A stretch of DNA of 64,000 nt from Betaproteobacteria bacterium (GTDB taxonomy: Bacteria; Pseudomonadota; Gammaproteobacteria; Burkholderiales; Rhodocyclaceae). The stretch covers positions 434,001 through 498,000 of the forward strand of contig JACRAR010000074.1 in the NCBI GenBank assembly GCA_016234745.1. The letters are read 5' to 3'. Position numbers and translations under genes: made by a program. The notes beneath the pieces were generated by a model. The model was given only the letters and a program-made list of their open reading frames with translations. It did not search any database and was not told the origin of the DNA. Position 1 is the first letter of the stretch. Every line of letters begins with the position of its first letter. Positions 7,701 to 16,521 of the stretch are shown here, in pieces.

Positions 7701-8864
7701 ATGCTGCGAGCCATCACTAGCCTTCCCCGCACTGTCTGGCTGATTGGACTGATCAGCCTGGTCAACGATACCGCCGGGGAGATGCTGTATCCCCTGGTGC
7801 CGCTCTATCTTGCTTCAGTGCTGATGGCCGGACCGCGCGCGCTGGGCGTGATCGAAGGGATCGCCGAAGCCACGTCCAGCTTGCTCAAGCTTTTCTCGGG
7901 CGTGATCATGGATCGTACCCGCCGCGCCAAGCCGTGGATCGTTTTTGGCTATGGCCTCGCTGGTGCCGGCCGGCCCCTGATTGCTTTTGTCACGAGCTGG
8001 CCCGGATTGCTGGTGCTGCGTTTTGTTGACAGGGTCGGCAAGGGCCTGCGTTCATCGCCGCGCGATGCGCTGCTTGCCGGCAGTGTCCCGGCCGAGCGGC
8101 GTGGCCTGGCTTTCGGCCTGCATCGCGCGATGGACAATGCCGGATCGGTGATTGGTCCGGCGATGGCCGCGTTGCTTCTAATGGCGCAAGTGCCGATGCG
8201 CGACATCTTCCTCTGGTCCGTCGTGCCGGCGGTGCTGTGCGTGATACTGGCATTGGCGATCCGCGAGCCGGCAGCGGCAGCGGCGCATCCGGCGCAACCT
8301 TTCGACTGGCGCCTGAACGACATGTCGCCGCTTTTCAAGCGCTATCTTGCGGTGGTGGCCTTATTCACGCTGGGCAATTCCTCGAACATGTTCCTGTTGC
8401 TGCGCGCCAGGGAACTCGGTGTGCCTGAAGCGCAGGTACCGCTGCTTTGGGCGGCCGTATCGTTCGTCGCGATGCTTTTCTCCACGCCGCTGTCGGCGCT
8501 TTCCGATCGCTTCGGCCGCATGCACATCCTGGTGGGGGGCTATCTCGCCTACGGCCTGTTTTATTTTCTCATGGGCACCCTGGCGCAGGACGGGATGCTG
8601 CTGTTTGCGCTGTTCGGTTTTTACGGCCTGTTCATGGCGGCGACCGAGGGCGTCGAAAAAGCCCTGGTGGCCGATCTTGCTCCTGCTATGCGACGTGGAA
8701 CCGCTTTCGGCTGGTTCAATCTCGTCAGTGGCGCGATGCTGCTGCCGGCCTCGCTGATCTTCGGCTGGCTGTGGCAGATGGAGTCGTCGGTGCTGGCGTT
8801 CGGCTTCTCCGCCGCATGCGCCGTGATGGCCGCCATACTCCTGAGGTTCTGGGTTTTCCGCTGA
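7701..8864 (+). CDS. Major facilitator superfamily transporter
   Basis: 387 residues with about twelve hydrophobic helices. The loop between helices 2 and 3 reads SGVIMDRTRRAKPW, a version of the MFS signature DRxGRR, and a second match, SDRFGRMH, lies after the central loop. Another characteristic stretch is VDRVGKGLRSSPRDAL, found in a subgroup of MFS proteins whose substrates are mostly unknown. It starts 16 bases after the HDOD gene. A specific substrate cannot be assigned. Confidence 0.85.
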   Translation: MLRAITSLPRTVWLIGLISLVNDTAGEMLYPLVPLYLASVLMAGPRALGVIEGIAEATSSLLKLFSGVIMDRTRRAKPWIVFGYGLAGAGRPLIAFVTSWPGLLVLRFVDRVGKGLRSSPRDALLAGSVPAERRGLAFGLHRAMDNAGSVIGPAMAALLLMAQVPMRDIFLWSVVPAVLCVILALAIREPAAAAAHPAQPFDWRLNDMSPLFKRYLAVVALFTLGNSSNMFLLLRARELGVPEAQVPLLWAAVSFVAMLFSTPLSALSDRFGRMHILVGGYLAYGLFYFLMGTLAQDGMLLFALFGFYGLFMAATEGVEKALVADLAPAMRRGTAFGWFNLVSGAMLLPASLIFGWLWQMESSVLAFGFSAACAVMAAILLRFWVFR

Positions 8865-8882
8865 GCCGGATTTGCCGGCGGG

Positions 8883-10253
8883 CTATTGAAACTTCAGGCC
8901 GTACGCGATACCGATCGAATCCTCGTACAGTTTGAGCGTTTCATTGCCGGCGATGCCGACACCGCCGGGCGCACCACCCGTTGTGGTGACCCAGTTGTTG
9001 AGCAGACTGGGTGCAGTCAGCGAGCGTTTGAACGCATGCATGTAGGCCATGGTCAGCTCGGAGTTCTTGCTGAGGTTGTAGGTGAAACCTGCGGTCAGGT
9101 GATCCTCTATCACGCCGGGGGCGATGATGTTGAAAGTGATATCGCGCGGCCGCAACGGCCGGTTGCTGTGGTCGTAACCCGCGCGCAGGATCAGGTTCGG
9201 GCTGTATTGGTGTTCCACGCCGAGTTTGTAGGCATTCACGTCGCGCCAGCCGAAGCCGCGGCAGGCGTCGCAGCCGAGCGATCCCAGGGTATAGCCTGTG
9301 GCGGCCACGGCGTCGCCGATATTGGTGCTCGGATTGCCGGCCGAACTTACTCCGGTCAGATTGATGCGTCGGTACTCGGATGCGATGGTCCAGGTCGGAG
9401 ACAGCTTGTACGCAATACCCAGGCTCATGTTCGAGGGAATATCGAAATTTCCCCAGCCGGGAAACAGGTCCTTGTACATGTCGAACTTGCTCATGCGCAT
9501 CTTGGTGGCATAGGCGGCGCCCAACGTTATCCTGTCCGTCACATTACTCATCCAACCCAGGCGCAGGCCGAAGCCGTGCGAAGAATCGTAGCCCAGGTTG
9601 GTGATGGCCGGGTTCGCCGGATTCGTCGTGAAGCCGGCAAATCCATGCAGCCCGCGGCCGCCAAACTTCTGATAGCCGATCAGCAGGGCGGCGCCCAGGG
9701 AAGAGTCCGGGCCCACCTTGAAGGAGAACGTCGGCGCGACAATCAGCTGGAGGGTGTTTTGTCCCAGTTCGCCGTTGCCACAGAGCAGGTTGTAGCGAGT
9801 CGTGGCGGTTCCCGGATTGAAGCTGTTGCAAACCGTGCCCGGCCCGCCGGCAATCTGACCGCCCGGATAATTGGTATTCATGCCGCCGTTGGCATACACG
9901 GTGACACCGACCGCCATCTCCTGGCCCAGCATCTTGTTGTAGCCGAATTCCGGAATCAGGAAGAGGTTGCTGCGGCTCGGCACGGCAGCATCGATCCCGG
10001 CGAGGCTGCCGCTGCGCTCTGCGCTGCGGTGGGGAAGAAAGACATCCATGCCGGCATCCAGCCTGTCTCCTACCCAGACCATGCTGGCGGGGTTGTTGGC
10101 GCCACCGAAGGTATCCTTGGCCATGGGAGTGGAGATGCCCGCCATGCCCTTGGCCGTCATGCCGTAGCCGTGGGAGAAATATCCGTCGGTTGCCAGCGCT
10201 GGTGCGGCAAAGCCGACAACCAGCAGCGCCGATACTAAATATTTTATTTTCAT
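8883..10253 (-). CDS. FadL/OmpP1/TodX-family outer membrane transporter
   Basis: 456 residues with a clear signal peptide (MKIKYLVSALLVVGFAAPALA). The mature start TDGYFSHGYGMTAKGMAG is the FadL hatch region, and a glycine- and aromatic-rich beta-barrel follows, ending in a C-terminal FQ suitable for Bam recognition. FadL proteins carry long-chain fatty acids, alkanes or aromatic hydrocarbons across the outer membrane by lateral diffusion. In an organism with an HBCR-type enzyme an aromatic or hydrophobic substrate is plausible, but this is inference. The start was placed at ATG 10253 because the signal peptide begins there. It converges on the MFS gene. Confidence 0.9.
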   Translation of the reverse strand: MKIKYLVSALLVVGFAAPALATDGYFSHGYGMTAKGMAGISTPMAKDTFGGANNPASMVWVGDRLDAGMDVFLPHRSAERSGSLAGIDAAVPSRSNLFLIPEFGYNKMLGQEMAVGVTVYANGGMNTNYPGGQIAGGPGTVCNSFNPGTATTRYNLLCGNGELGQNTLQLIVAPTFSFKVGPDSSLGAALLIGYQKFGGRGLHGFAGFTTNPANPAITNLGYDSSHGFGLRLGWMSNVTDRITLGAAYATKMRMSKFDMYKDLFPGWGNFDIPSNMSLGIAYKLSPTWTIASEYRRINLTGVSSAGNPSTNIGDAVAATGYTLGSLGCDACRGFGWRDVNAYKLGVEHQYSPNLILRAGYDHSNRPLRPRDITFNIIAPGVIEDHLTAGFTYNLSKNSELTMAYMHAFKRSLTAPSLLNNWVTTTGGAPGGVGIAGNETLKLYEDSIGIAYGLKFQ

Positions 10254-10424
10254 GGTGCCCCTTGCTAAGGTGCAGTGCGCGGCAGCAGATCCGCAGGGCA
10301 CGCGAAGAATTGTCAGAGTTTGGCGCGCAGTTTAACAGCGTTGTCAGCCGTCCAATGACGAAATCCCGGAAAACTGTGAACTGGCTCACAGCCGGCATGA
10401 TCACCGTCTGATATAAAGGTGCTG

Positions 10425-10527
10425 GTTTAACCGAAAAGAGCAAACCTCGGCGAAAGCCAGGGACGCAAAGTCACCGACCTACCGGGCACGTTGAGCAGTG
10501 CCCCAGGGTTGCGGGATTGCCGGGAGA
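10425..10527 (+). promoter_or_regulatory. Cyclic-di-GMP-I (GEMM) riboswitch
   Basis: The leader of the PilZ gene matches the GEMM-I aptamer closely. AGCAAACC begins at about 10438, then a hairpin with a GAAA tetraloop (CGGCGAAAGCC), then GGGACGCAAAGTCACCG from 10460, a CCTAC tetraloop-receptor-like element, and a second hairpin with 6-bp arms GGGCAC/GTGCCC. The 3' part GTTGCGGGATTGCCGGG is very like the end of the Vibrio Vc2 aptamer. The GGGAG ribosome site (10522-10526) of the next gene lies right at the aptamer's 3' end, which suggests control of translation initiation. Boundaries are approximate. Confidence 0.9.
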
Positions 10528-10532
10528 TCATC

Positions 10533-11006
10533 ATGAGTACTGCATTGAATAGCTTGCCTTCATCAAAATCGGGCGCCGGCACGTGCCTCGAATATCAAAA
10601 CAAGCAATCCGTCGTCGTGCCCCGTGGTGCTGAGCGATATCATGTGAGATGGAAAATTGCGCTGATTTTCGACCAGCACGATCAAAGACCCCCGTTGCAG
10701 GGTAGAACCCTGGATTTATCGCTGACCGGAACGGCCATGCATACCAACGCCGACATTTTTACGACCTCTCCGGTAATTCTCTTGTTGGCGCCGCCCCCGC
10801 TGCTTTATGGACATCGGCAGCAAATTATCGAGATTAATGCCCGCCAGGTGTATTCGGTGTATTCGGGAGCGAGTTCCTGTTTTCGCCTCGGATTCCAGTT
10901 TACCCACTATAAGGATGATGGCCTGCAGGTTCTCCAGGAGATGCTGCGATTTTCCCTGCCAGCGCGTCATCATGTAACCAGATTTTCTGGAGAAGTCGGA
11001 AAGTAA
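10533..11006 (+). CDS. PilZ-domain protein under riboswitch control
   Basis: 157 residues. A PilZ-like core spans about residues 32-140: basic residues near 32-39 (RGAERYHVRW) followed by DLSLTGTAM match the RxxxR and (D/N)xSxxG c-di-GMP-binding motifs, with slightly unusual spacing of the first motif. A short N-terminal tail and a basic C-terminal tail flank it. ATG 10533 is chosen because GGGAG lies 6 bases upstream, directly behind the c-di-GMP aptamer. The same second messenger may thus control both synthesis and activity of this protein. The downstream target (motility, adhesion, exopolysaccharide) is not evident. Confidence 0.8.
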   Translation: MSTALNSLPSSKSGAGTCLEYQNKQSVVVPRGAERYHVRWKIALIFDQHDQRPPLQGRTLDLSLTGTAMHTNADIFTTSPVILLLAPPPLLYGHRQQIIEINARQVYSVYSGASSCFRLGFQFTHYKDDGLQVLQEMLRFSLPARHHVTRFSGEVGK

Positions 11007-11226
11007 CTCAGTCAGCTGCAAGTGTTCTGGTCTTCTTCGCAGCATGTAACATGAATCGGCGAGAACTACGCCGGCTATTTTCCATCGGGGGATGCCAAGA
11101 GGCCGGTTCATCTGCTGCGTGATTGCAGCACAACGCAAGCCAATCCAATTCGTGATCCGGCCTTGACCGGTCACTGCCTGAGATCAAGCCGTCCGCCAAC
11201 TGCTTCCAAGTAGTTGACGCAGGTCA

Positions 11227-11918
11227 ATGTCGCTACGCCTACGCTGCGACAGAGTCAACCAAGCCAGCCTCGATCCTTTGGTAACCATCAGCCCCGCAGG
11301 CAAGATCACCGACGTCAATACTGCAACGGAACTTGCAACAGGCTTGAAACGAGACGAACTGATCGGCCAGGATTTTGCAAACTATTTCACCGAACCCGAC
11401 AAAGCACGCGCGGGATATCAGAAGGTGTTTTCACTTTGATCTGTGACTGACTACCCGCTGGCGATTCGGAATGTGTCCGGCAGAATCACTGACGTGCTCT
11501 ATAACGCCGTTGTTTATAGTGATGAGACAGGGAATGTCTTGGGTATATTCGCCGCAGCGCGCGATGTCACTGAGCGCAACAAGATTGAAGCGGAAATCCT
11601 TCGTTCCAATGCGGAACTGGAGCAATTCAGCTATGCCATTTCGCACGACATGCGCCAGTCCTTGCGCATGATTTCCGGACATCTGGGACTGCTCGAAAAG
11701 AGTATTGCTGATCACCTGGATGCGGATCAATTGCAATCATTCAAATTTGCGATTGAAGGCGCGCAGCGCCTCGATCAGATGATGATGGGGCTGCTGGAGT
11801 ATTCAAGGGTAGGTCGCAAGGGTGAACCTCCGGCCTGATCTGGGCCGAGTCGGCAGGTGAAGGACAGGGAAGTCGATTTTGCGTTGCGCTGCCTCAGGGA
11901 GGTACTGAAAATCGATGA
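11227..11918 (+). pseudogene. Decayed PAS-sensor histidine kinase
   Basis: Remnant of a PAS/PAC histidine kinase with two lesions. The PAS part begins ASLDPLVTISPAGKITDVN and runs to a TGA stop at 11437-11439, then continues in the same frame with TDYPLAIRNVSGRITDVLYN, AARDVTERN and the dimerisation/phosphoacceptor region EQFSYAISHDMRQSLRM (His in SHDMRQ). After LLEYSRVGRKGEPPA the frame stops at 11836. In the next frame a tail IWAESAGEGQGSRFCVALP is the end of an ATPase domain, so most of the HATPase domain (N, G1 and F boxes) is deleted. Upstream sensor sequence is also missing. It can no longer make a kinase. Confidence 0.82.
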
Positions 11919-12003
11919 CCGCTGCACTCCTGGGTAGTATTAAACGCGCGCCGACACACGGGCTGGTTATGTATCGCTGGACATTGCCGGACTGGGCTGG
12001 GCG

Positions 12004-12876
12004 TTACTCCAAATTTTGGACCTGCTCCCGGATCTGCTCGATCAATAATTTCATTTCCAGACCGATCGCCGTAATTTCTGCGGACACGGATTTTGATGAC
12101 AGGGTGTTGGCTTCGCGATTGAGTTCCTGCATCAGGAAATCGAGCCGCTTGCCGACGGCGCCGCCTTTCTTCAGCACGCGCTCGAGCTCGCCCAGATGTG
12201 CGGCGAGGCGCGACAGTTCTTCCGCCACATCGATGCGCGCGGCGTAGACGCCGATTTCCTGGCGGATGCGTTCCTCATCGAGATTGGCCACCGCTTCACG
12301 CAGCTTGAGCGCAAGCCGTTCCTGATACTCGGCCAGCGCACGCGGCAGCAGCGGTTCTGCCTGCTTCACCAACTCGCTTATGCGCTCGGCGCGCTCGAGG
12401 ATCATCGCCGCCAGTTTTGCGCCTTCGCGCTCCCGCGTGGCGACGAATTCATCCAGCGCCTTGGCGGCCAGGGCCAGACATTCGGTCTGCAAAAGATCCT
12501 GCGGCAAGGTCTGATCGCCGAGCATGCCGGGCCAGCGCAACACATCGGCCACCGTGAGCGATGCCGCTTCGGGCAGTGCGCTGCGCACCTGGCTTTGCAG
12601 GTTGGCCAATTGCGCCAGCAGGTCCAGGTTGGCGGATTGCTCGCGCACGTTGGCTGAAGCCGAGGATGGCAACAGGCCGCCGCGGCATTCGAACTTGCCG
12701 CGCCCGATGCGCGAGGCGATCAGGTCGCGCAAGGGCATTTCCAGAAAACGCAATTCCTCGCCGATGCGGAAGGTGATGTCGAGATAACGCGAGTTGACGC
12801 TCTTGAGTTCCAGATGCAGGATGGCCAGTCCCAGATCGCGCTGTAGCACAGCGTAGCCGGTCATGCTGTAAATCAT
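12004..12876 (-). CDS. yicC: YicC/YloC-family endoribonuclease
   Basis: 290 residues from the ATG that opens with MIYSMTGYA, the usual YicC N-terminus; an upstream extension would overlap the divergent kinase promoter. The N-terminal domain carries the family stretch LELKSVNSRYLDITFR, and the C-terminal DUF1732 part ends with GKRLDFLMQELNREANTLSSK and EMKLLIEQIREQVQN, both strongly conserved. YicC proteins are reported endoribonucleases affecting stationary-phase growth and small-RNA turnover. In many proteobacteria the gene precedes gmk or sits near rph, as here. Confidence 0.92.
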   Translation of the reverse strand: MIYSMTGYAVLQRDLGLAILHLELKSVNSRYLDITFRIGEELRFLEMPLRDLIASRIGRGKFECRGGLLPSSASANVREQSANLDLLAQLANLQSQVRSALPEAASLTVADVLRWPGMLGDQTLPQDLLQTECLALAAKALDEFVATREREGAKLAAMILERAERISELVKQAEPLLPRALAEYQERLALKLREAVANLDEERIRQEIGVYAARIDVAEELSRLAAHLGELERVLKKGGAVGKRLDFLMQELNREANTLSSKSVSAEITAIGLEMKLLIEQIREQVQNLE

Positions 12877-12922
12877 GAGGATGAGTCCATAATGGTCATC
12901 TCCGTAGTGTAACCTCCGCATC

Positions 12923-13843
12923 ATGCCGCAACAACAAATCAGTCATCCGTTGGCGCCGGGTTTCAATCTCAACGGCTATCGCATCGACAAGCAGCTTTCT
13001 CAAGGCGGATTCTCCCTGGTCTATCTGGCCTATGACGCCGCTGAAATGCCGGTCGCCATCAAGGAGTATTTGCCTTACGGACTCGCGCAACGGAGCGGGA
13101 CCAGCCCGGTTCCCGAAGTCAAGGCCGAACATCGGGATGCCTACAACCAGGGCTTGGCGAGTTTCTTCGAGGAGGGGCGACTGCTTGCCCAGCTTGACCA
13201 TCCCAATGTCGTCAGGGTGCTGAATTTCTTCCGCGCCAATCAGACGGCCTACCTTGTGATGCGCTATGAACGCGGGCGAACCTTGCAGGAGCATATCCAG
13301 AAGCACCGCGGCCCGCTCGCTGAAAGTTTCATCCGCAATATCTTCGTGCGCCTGCTCAACGGTCTGCGCGAAGTCCACATGCACAAGCTGCTGCACCTGG
13401 ACATCAAGCCTGCCAATATTTATTTGCGCAGCCACAGCCAGCCCGTGCTGCTGGATTTCGGCGCCACCCGGCAGGGACTCGGCGCCAGCGAGTTTGCCCT
13501 GAAGGATGTGTATACCCGTGGCTATGCCGCGCCGGAACAAATGTGCACTGATGAAGCGCAGGGGCCCTGGACCGACATCTATGCCGTGGGTGCCTCGCTG
13601 TATGCCTGCCTGGCCAAGGGCACGCCGCTGTCTGCCGATCTGCGCATGCAGGAGGACCGGCTTGAACCCGCCTTGCTACGTTGGGGCAAGGAATATTCGC
13701 CGCAACTGCTGGAGTTGATCGACTGGTGCCTGCGGTTGCCCGCTGCAACGCGTCCGCAGAGCGTGTTTGCCCTGCAAAAAGTGCTGGGCGGCCAGCTGCT
13801 CGATCTGGTCGATCCAGCTTGGTTTGAAGCAAAGCCGGAATGA
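12923..13843 (+). CDS. Hanks-type serine/threonine protein kinase
   Basis: 306 residues holding an intact kinase domain and no membrane or extra sensor segment. The glycine loop is LSQGGFSLVY (25-34), the ATP lysine K47 in VAIKEY, the helix-C Glu about E84, the catalytic loop HLDIKPAN with D160 and N165, and DFG at 178-180 (as DFGATR). HLD instead of HRD is common in this bacterial subgroup. It is divergent from yicC with 46 bases between them and lies 58 bases ahead of rph. A PP2C phosphatase that often pairs with this kinase in related genomes is absent. Confidence 0.9.
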   Translation: MPQQQISHPLAPGFNLNGYRIDKQLSQGGFSLVYLAYDAAEMPVAIKEYLPYGLAQRSGTSPVPEVKAEHRDAYNQGLASFFEEGRLLAQLDHPNVVRVLNFFRANQTAYLVMRYERGRTLQEHIQKHRGPLAESFIRNIFVRLLNGLREVHMHKLLHLDIKPANIYLRSHSQPVLLDFGATRQGLGASEFALKDVYTRGYAAPEQMCTDEAQGPWTDIYAVGASLYACLAKGTPLSADLRMQEDRLEPALLRWGKEYSPQLLELIDWCLRLPAATRPQSVFALQKVLGGQLLDLVDPAWFEAKPE

Positions 13844-13901
13844 CTCGTCTTCAAACCGAAGATAATAGCGACTGACCCAACCACTTCAAGAGAACATTGC
13901 C

Positions 13902-14636
13902 ATGGACAACACCTCCCCGCGACCTTCCGGACGCCAGCCCGATCAGTTGCGCCCGGTGCGCATCACCCGTGAATTCACCCGCCATGCCGAAGGCAGCGTG
14001 CTGGTCGAGTTCGGCGATACGCGTGTGTTGTGCACCGCCAGCGTCGAGGAGAACCTGCCCGGCTTTTTGCGCGGCAAGGGGCAAGGCTGGGTCACTGCCG
14101 AATATGGCATGCTGCCGCGTGCCACGCATACCCGCACCCCGCGCGAGGCGGCCAAGGGCAAGCAGAGCGGACGCACGCAGGAGATCCAGCGCCTGATCGG
14201 GCGCAGCCTGCGCGCCATCACCGACCTGAAGGTGCTTGGCGAGCGCCAGATCACGCTCGACTGCGACGTGCTGCAAGCCGACGGCGGCACCCGCACCGCA
14301 GCCATCACCGGGGCGTGCGTGGCGCTGCACGATGCGGTCCGCGGCTTGCTGGCACAAGGCAAGCTGACTGGAAACCCGCTACGCGATTCGGTCGCGGCGG
14401 TCTCGGTGGGTATCGTCAATGGCCTGCCGGTACTCGATCTCGATTATGCCGAGGATTCCAACTGCGATACCGACATGAATGTGGTGATGACCGGCAGCGG
14501 CGGCATTGTCGAAGTGCAGGGCACTGCCGAGGGCCCGCCGTTTTCGCGTGCCGAGCTGGATACCCTGCTGGCCATGGCTGCCGCGGGCATCGAGGAATTG
14601 GTGATGGCACAGCAGTTTGCCCTGCAGGCCGCATGA
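13902..14636 (+). CDS. rph: Ribonuclease PH
   Basis: Phosphorolytic 3'-5' exoribonuclease of 244 residues that trims tRNA and rRNA precursors. Family stretches are [30 protein letters not shown] near the N-terminus, the phosphate and RNA-binding [14 protein letters not shown] with [17 protein letters not shown], and [19 protein letters not shown]; each is split here only for length. The length is usual. Its stop overlaps the start of rdgB, and rdgB overlaps hemW, so the three form one transcription unit. Confidence 0.96.
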   Translation: MDNTSPRPSGRQPDQLRPVRITREFTRHAEGSVLVEFGDTRVLCTASVEENLPGFLRGKGQGWVTAEYGMLPRATHTRTPREAAKGKQSGRTQEIQRLIGRSLRAITDLKVLGERQITLDCDVLQADGGTRTAAITGACVALHDAVRGLLAQGKLTGNPLRDSVAAVSVGIVNGLPVLDLDYAEDSNCDTDMNVVMTGSGGIVEVQGTAEGPPFSRAELDTLLAMAAAGIEELVMAQQFALQAA

Positions 14637-15223
14637 AGCAACTGGTTCTTGCCAGCAACAATCGCGGCAAGCTGCGCGAATTCGCCGAGTTGCTCGCGCC
14701 GCTTGATTTCGCGGTGCTGCCGCAGGCGGATTTCAACATCCCGGAAGCGGAGGAGCCACATCACACCTTCGTCGAAAATGCGCTGGAGAAGGCGCGCCAC
14801 GCCGCACGCCTGTCCGGCCTGCCGGCGCTGGCCGACGATTCCGGGCTGTGCGTCGAGGCGCTCGGCGGCGCACCGGGAGTTTATTCGGCGCGCTACGGCG
14901 GCGAACCGAAATCGGACCAGCGCAACAACCAGAAGCTGCTCGCTGAACTGGCCGGACAGCAGAACCGTCGTGCCCATTACGTCTGCGTGCTGGTGCTGGT
15001 GCGCCACGCGCAGGACCCGCAGCCGCTGATTGCGGAAGGCGAATGGCATGGCGAGATCATGACCGCGCCGCGCGGTGAGGGCGGCTTCGGCTACGATCCG
15101 CTGTTCCTGGTGCCACAGCTTGGTTGCAGCGTGGCCGAACTGGAAGCGGCGCAGAAAAATACGCTGAGCCATCGCGGCCAGGCCCTGCAGCGCTTGATCG
15201 AACGGTTGCGCAGCGGCGCCTGA
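14633..15223 (+). CDS. rdgB: dITP/XTP pyrophosphatase (RdgB/HAM1)
   Basis: 196-residue nucleotide-pool cleanser that hydrolyses dITP, XTP and ITP to the monophosphates. The N-terminal nucleotide motif [10 protein letters not shown], the Mg-binding [21 protein letters not shown] and the GFGYDPLF motif are all intact. ATG 14633 overlaps the rph stop (ATGA), which fixes the start; a much longer upstream open frame lies wholly inside rph and is rejected. Confidence 0.96.
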   Translation: MKQLVLASNNRGKLREFAELLAPLDFAVLPQADFNIPEAEEPHHTFVENALEKARHAARLSGLPALADDSGLCVEALGGAPGVYSARYGGEPKSDQRNNQKLLAELAGQQNRRAHYVCVLVLVRHAQDPQPLIAEGEWHGEIMTAPRGEGGFGYDPLFLVPQLGCSVAELEAAQKNTLSHRGQALQRLIERLRSGA

Positions 15224-16443
15224 TGCGGATCATCCCGATCGCTCCGGCTGAGCCAGCCGCCCGGGCGGTTGGTGCGCAACCTGCATTGCAGGCCTTGCCA
15301 CCCTTGGCGCTGTATCTGCATTACCCGTGGTGCGTGCGCAAATGTCCCTACTGCGATTTCAATTCGCACGAATTCAAAGGCGACGTTCCTGAAGAAGCCT
15401 ACCTCGCTGCCCTGATCGCCGATCTGGAAGCGGCACTGCCGCAGATCTGGGGGCGCCGCATCGTCAGCCTGTTCATCGGCGGCGGCACGCCCAGCCTGAT
15501 TTCTGCCGCGGGCCTGGACCAGTTGTTGACCGCGATCCGCGCACGCTTGCCCTTGCTGCCCGATGCCGAGATCACGCTCGAAGCCAACCCGGGCACGGTC
15601 GAGGCCGGCAAGTTTGCGGCTTTCCGCGCCAGCGGCATCAACCGGATTTCGCTGGGCATCCAGAGCTTTGACGATCGTCATCTGGCCGCGTTGGGACGGA
15701 TTCACTCGGCATTGGAGGCGCGCCACGCCATCGATCTGGCGCTGGCGCATTTCGAGCGGGTCAACCTCGACCTGATCTACGCGTTGCCGCAGCAGACTCT
15801 GGCGCAAGCACGGCACGACATCGCCGCCGCCGCCGCCAGCGGCGCCAGCCATGTTTCCGCCTACCATCTGACGCTGGAGCCGAATACGCCGTTCCACCAT
15901 GCGCCGCCGTCCCTGCCTGATGACGATCTCGCCGCGGACATGCAGGACACGGTCGAAGCCGAACTCGCCGCTGCCGGTTTCGAGCATTACGAGACTTCGG
16001 CCTTTGCGCGTCCGGGGCAGCGCTGTCTGCACAATCTCAATTACTGGCATTTCGGCGATTATCTCGGCATCGGCGCCGGCGCCCACGGCAAGATTTCCTC
16101 GCCGGCGGGCATTGTCCGCGAAACGCGGCGCAAGCATCCGCGCGAATACCTGGATGCCGCTGCGCAGGGCGATTTCGTGCAGCAGCGCAGCGACATCGGC
16201 AGCGACCAGTTGCCCGTCGAATTCATGATGAACGCATTGCGCCTGTGCCAGGGTTTCCCGCTGCGGCTGTTCGAGGAGCGCACCGGCCTGCCGGTTGCGA
16301 CCCTGACGCAACCCTTGTTGCAAGCGCAGCAACGCGGTCTGCTGGCCATCGCCGACGCGCAGGTTGTGCCGACCCTGCAGGGGCAGCGTTTCCTTAACGA
16401 TTTGCTGCAAATATTCTTTCCCGGGGAGGCTGGGAATATGTAA
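15223..16443 (+). CDS. hemW: Heme chaperone / radical SAM protein HemW
   Basis: 406 residues. The radical SAM cluster motif is CVRKCPYC (CxxxCxxC) after LYLHYPW, the SAM-binding stretch FIGGGTPS follows, and NRISLGIQSF and the C-terminal HemW domain are present. HemW inserts heme into respiratory enzymes; it was long annotated as oxygen-independent coproporphyrinogen oxidase, but the single cluster motif with spacing typical of HemW argues against HemN. The ATG overlaps the rdgB stop (TGATG). It fits an organism with many cytochromes. Confidence 0.93.
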   Translation: MRIIPIAPAEPAARAVGAQPALQALPPLALYLHYPWCVRKCPYCDFNSHEFKGDVPEEAYLAALIADLEAALPQIWGRRIVSLFIGGGTPSLISAAGLDQLLTAIRARLPLLPDAEITLEANPGTVEAGKFAAFRASGINRISLGIQSFDDRHLAALGRIHSALEARHAIDLALAHFERVNLDLIYALPQQTLAQARHDIAAAAASGASHVSAYHLTLEPNTPFHHAPPSLPDDDLAADMQDTVEAELAAAGFEHYETSAFARPGQRCLHNLNYWHFGDYLGIGAGAHGKISSPAGIVRETRRKHPREYLDAAAQGDFVQQRSDIGSDQLPVEFMMNALRLCQGFPLRLFEERTGLPVATLTQPLLQAQQRGLLAIADAQVVPTLQGQRFLNDLLQIFFPGEAGNM

Positions 16444-16521
16444 CAAAAATCATCAAACCTCCTCTATATTCTGTATCATATTGTACTTTGCATCAGACCT
16501 AACCCTGTGCGAGGTGCAACC

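Noticed and set aside
8864-8883. GCCGG-ATTT-GCCGGC-like hairpin as a bidirectional terminator between MFS and FadL genes
   Set aside because: Stem of five pairs with no flanking T or A run; too weak to call.
8886-10238. Open frame of about 450 codons antisense to the FadL-type gene
   Set aside because: Shadow frame; the sense frame has a signal peptide, a FadL hatch motif and a barrel terminus.
10381-10417. Promoter of the riboswitch (TATAAA at 10412, or a sigma-54-like TGGCTC...GGCAT)
   Set aside because: Neither has a good partner element: no -35 box at proper spacing, and the -12 element of the sigma-54 candidate lacks TT.
11007-11226. Gene or RNA between the PilZ gene and the kinase remnant
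   Set aside because: Only a small inverted repeat (TGCTGC/GCAGCA) is visible; no coding character or known RNA fold on either strand.
14030-14632. Long upstream extension of rdgB
   Set aside because: It lies entirely in a shadow frame of rph; the RdgB family begins at the ATG overlapping the rph stop.
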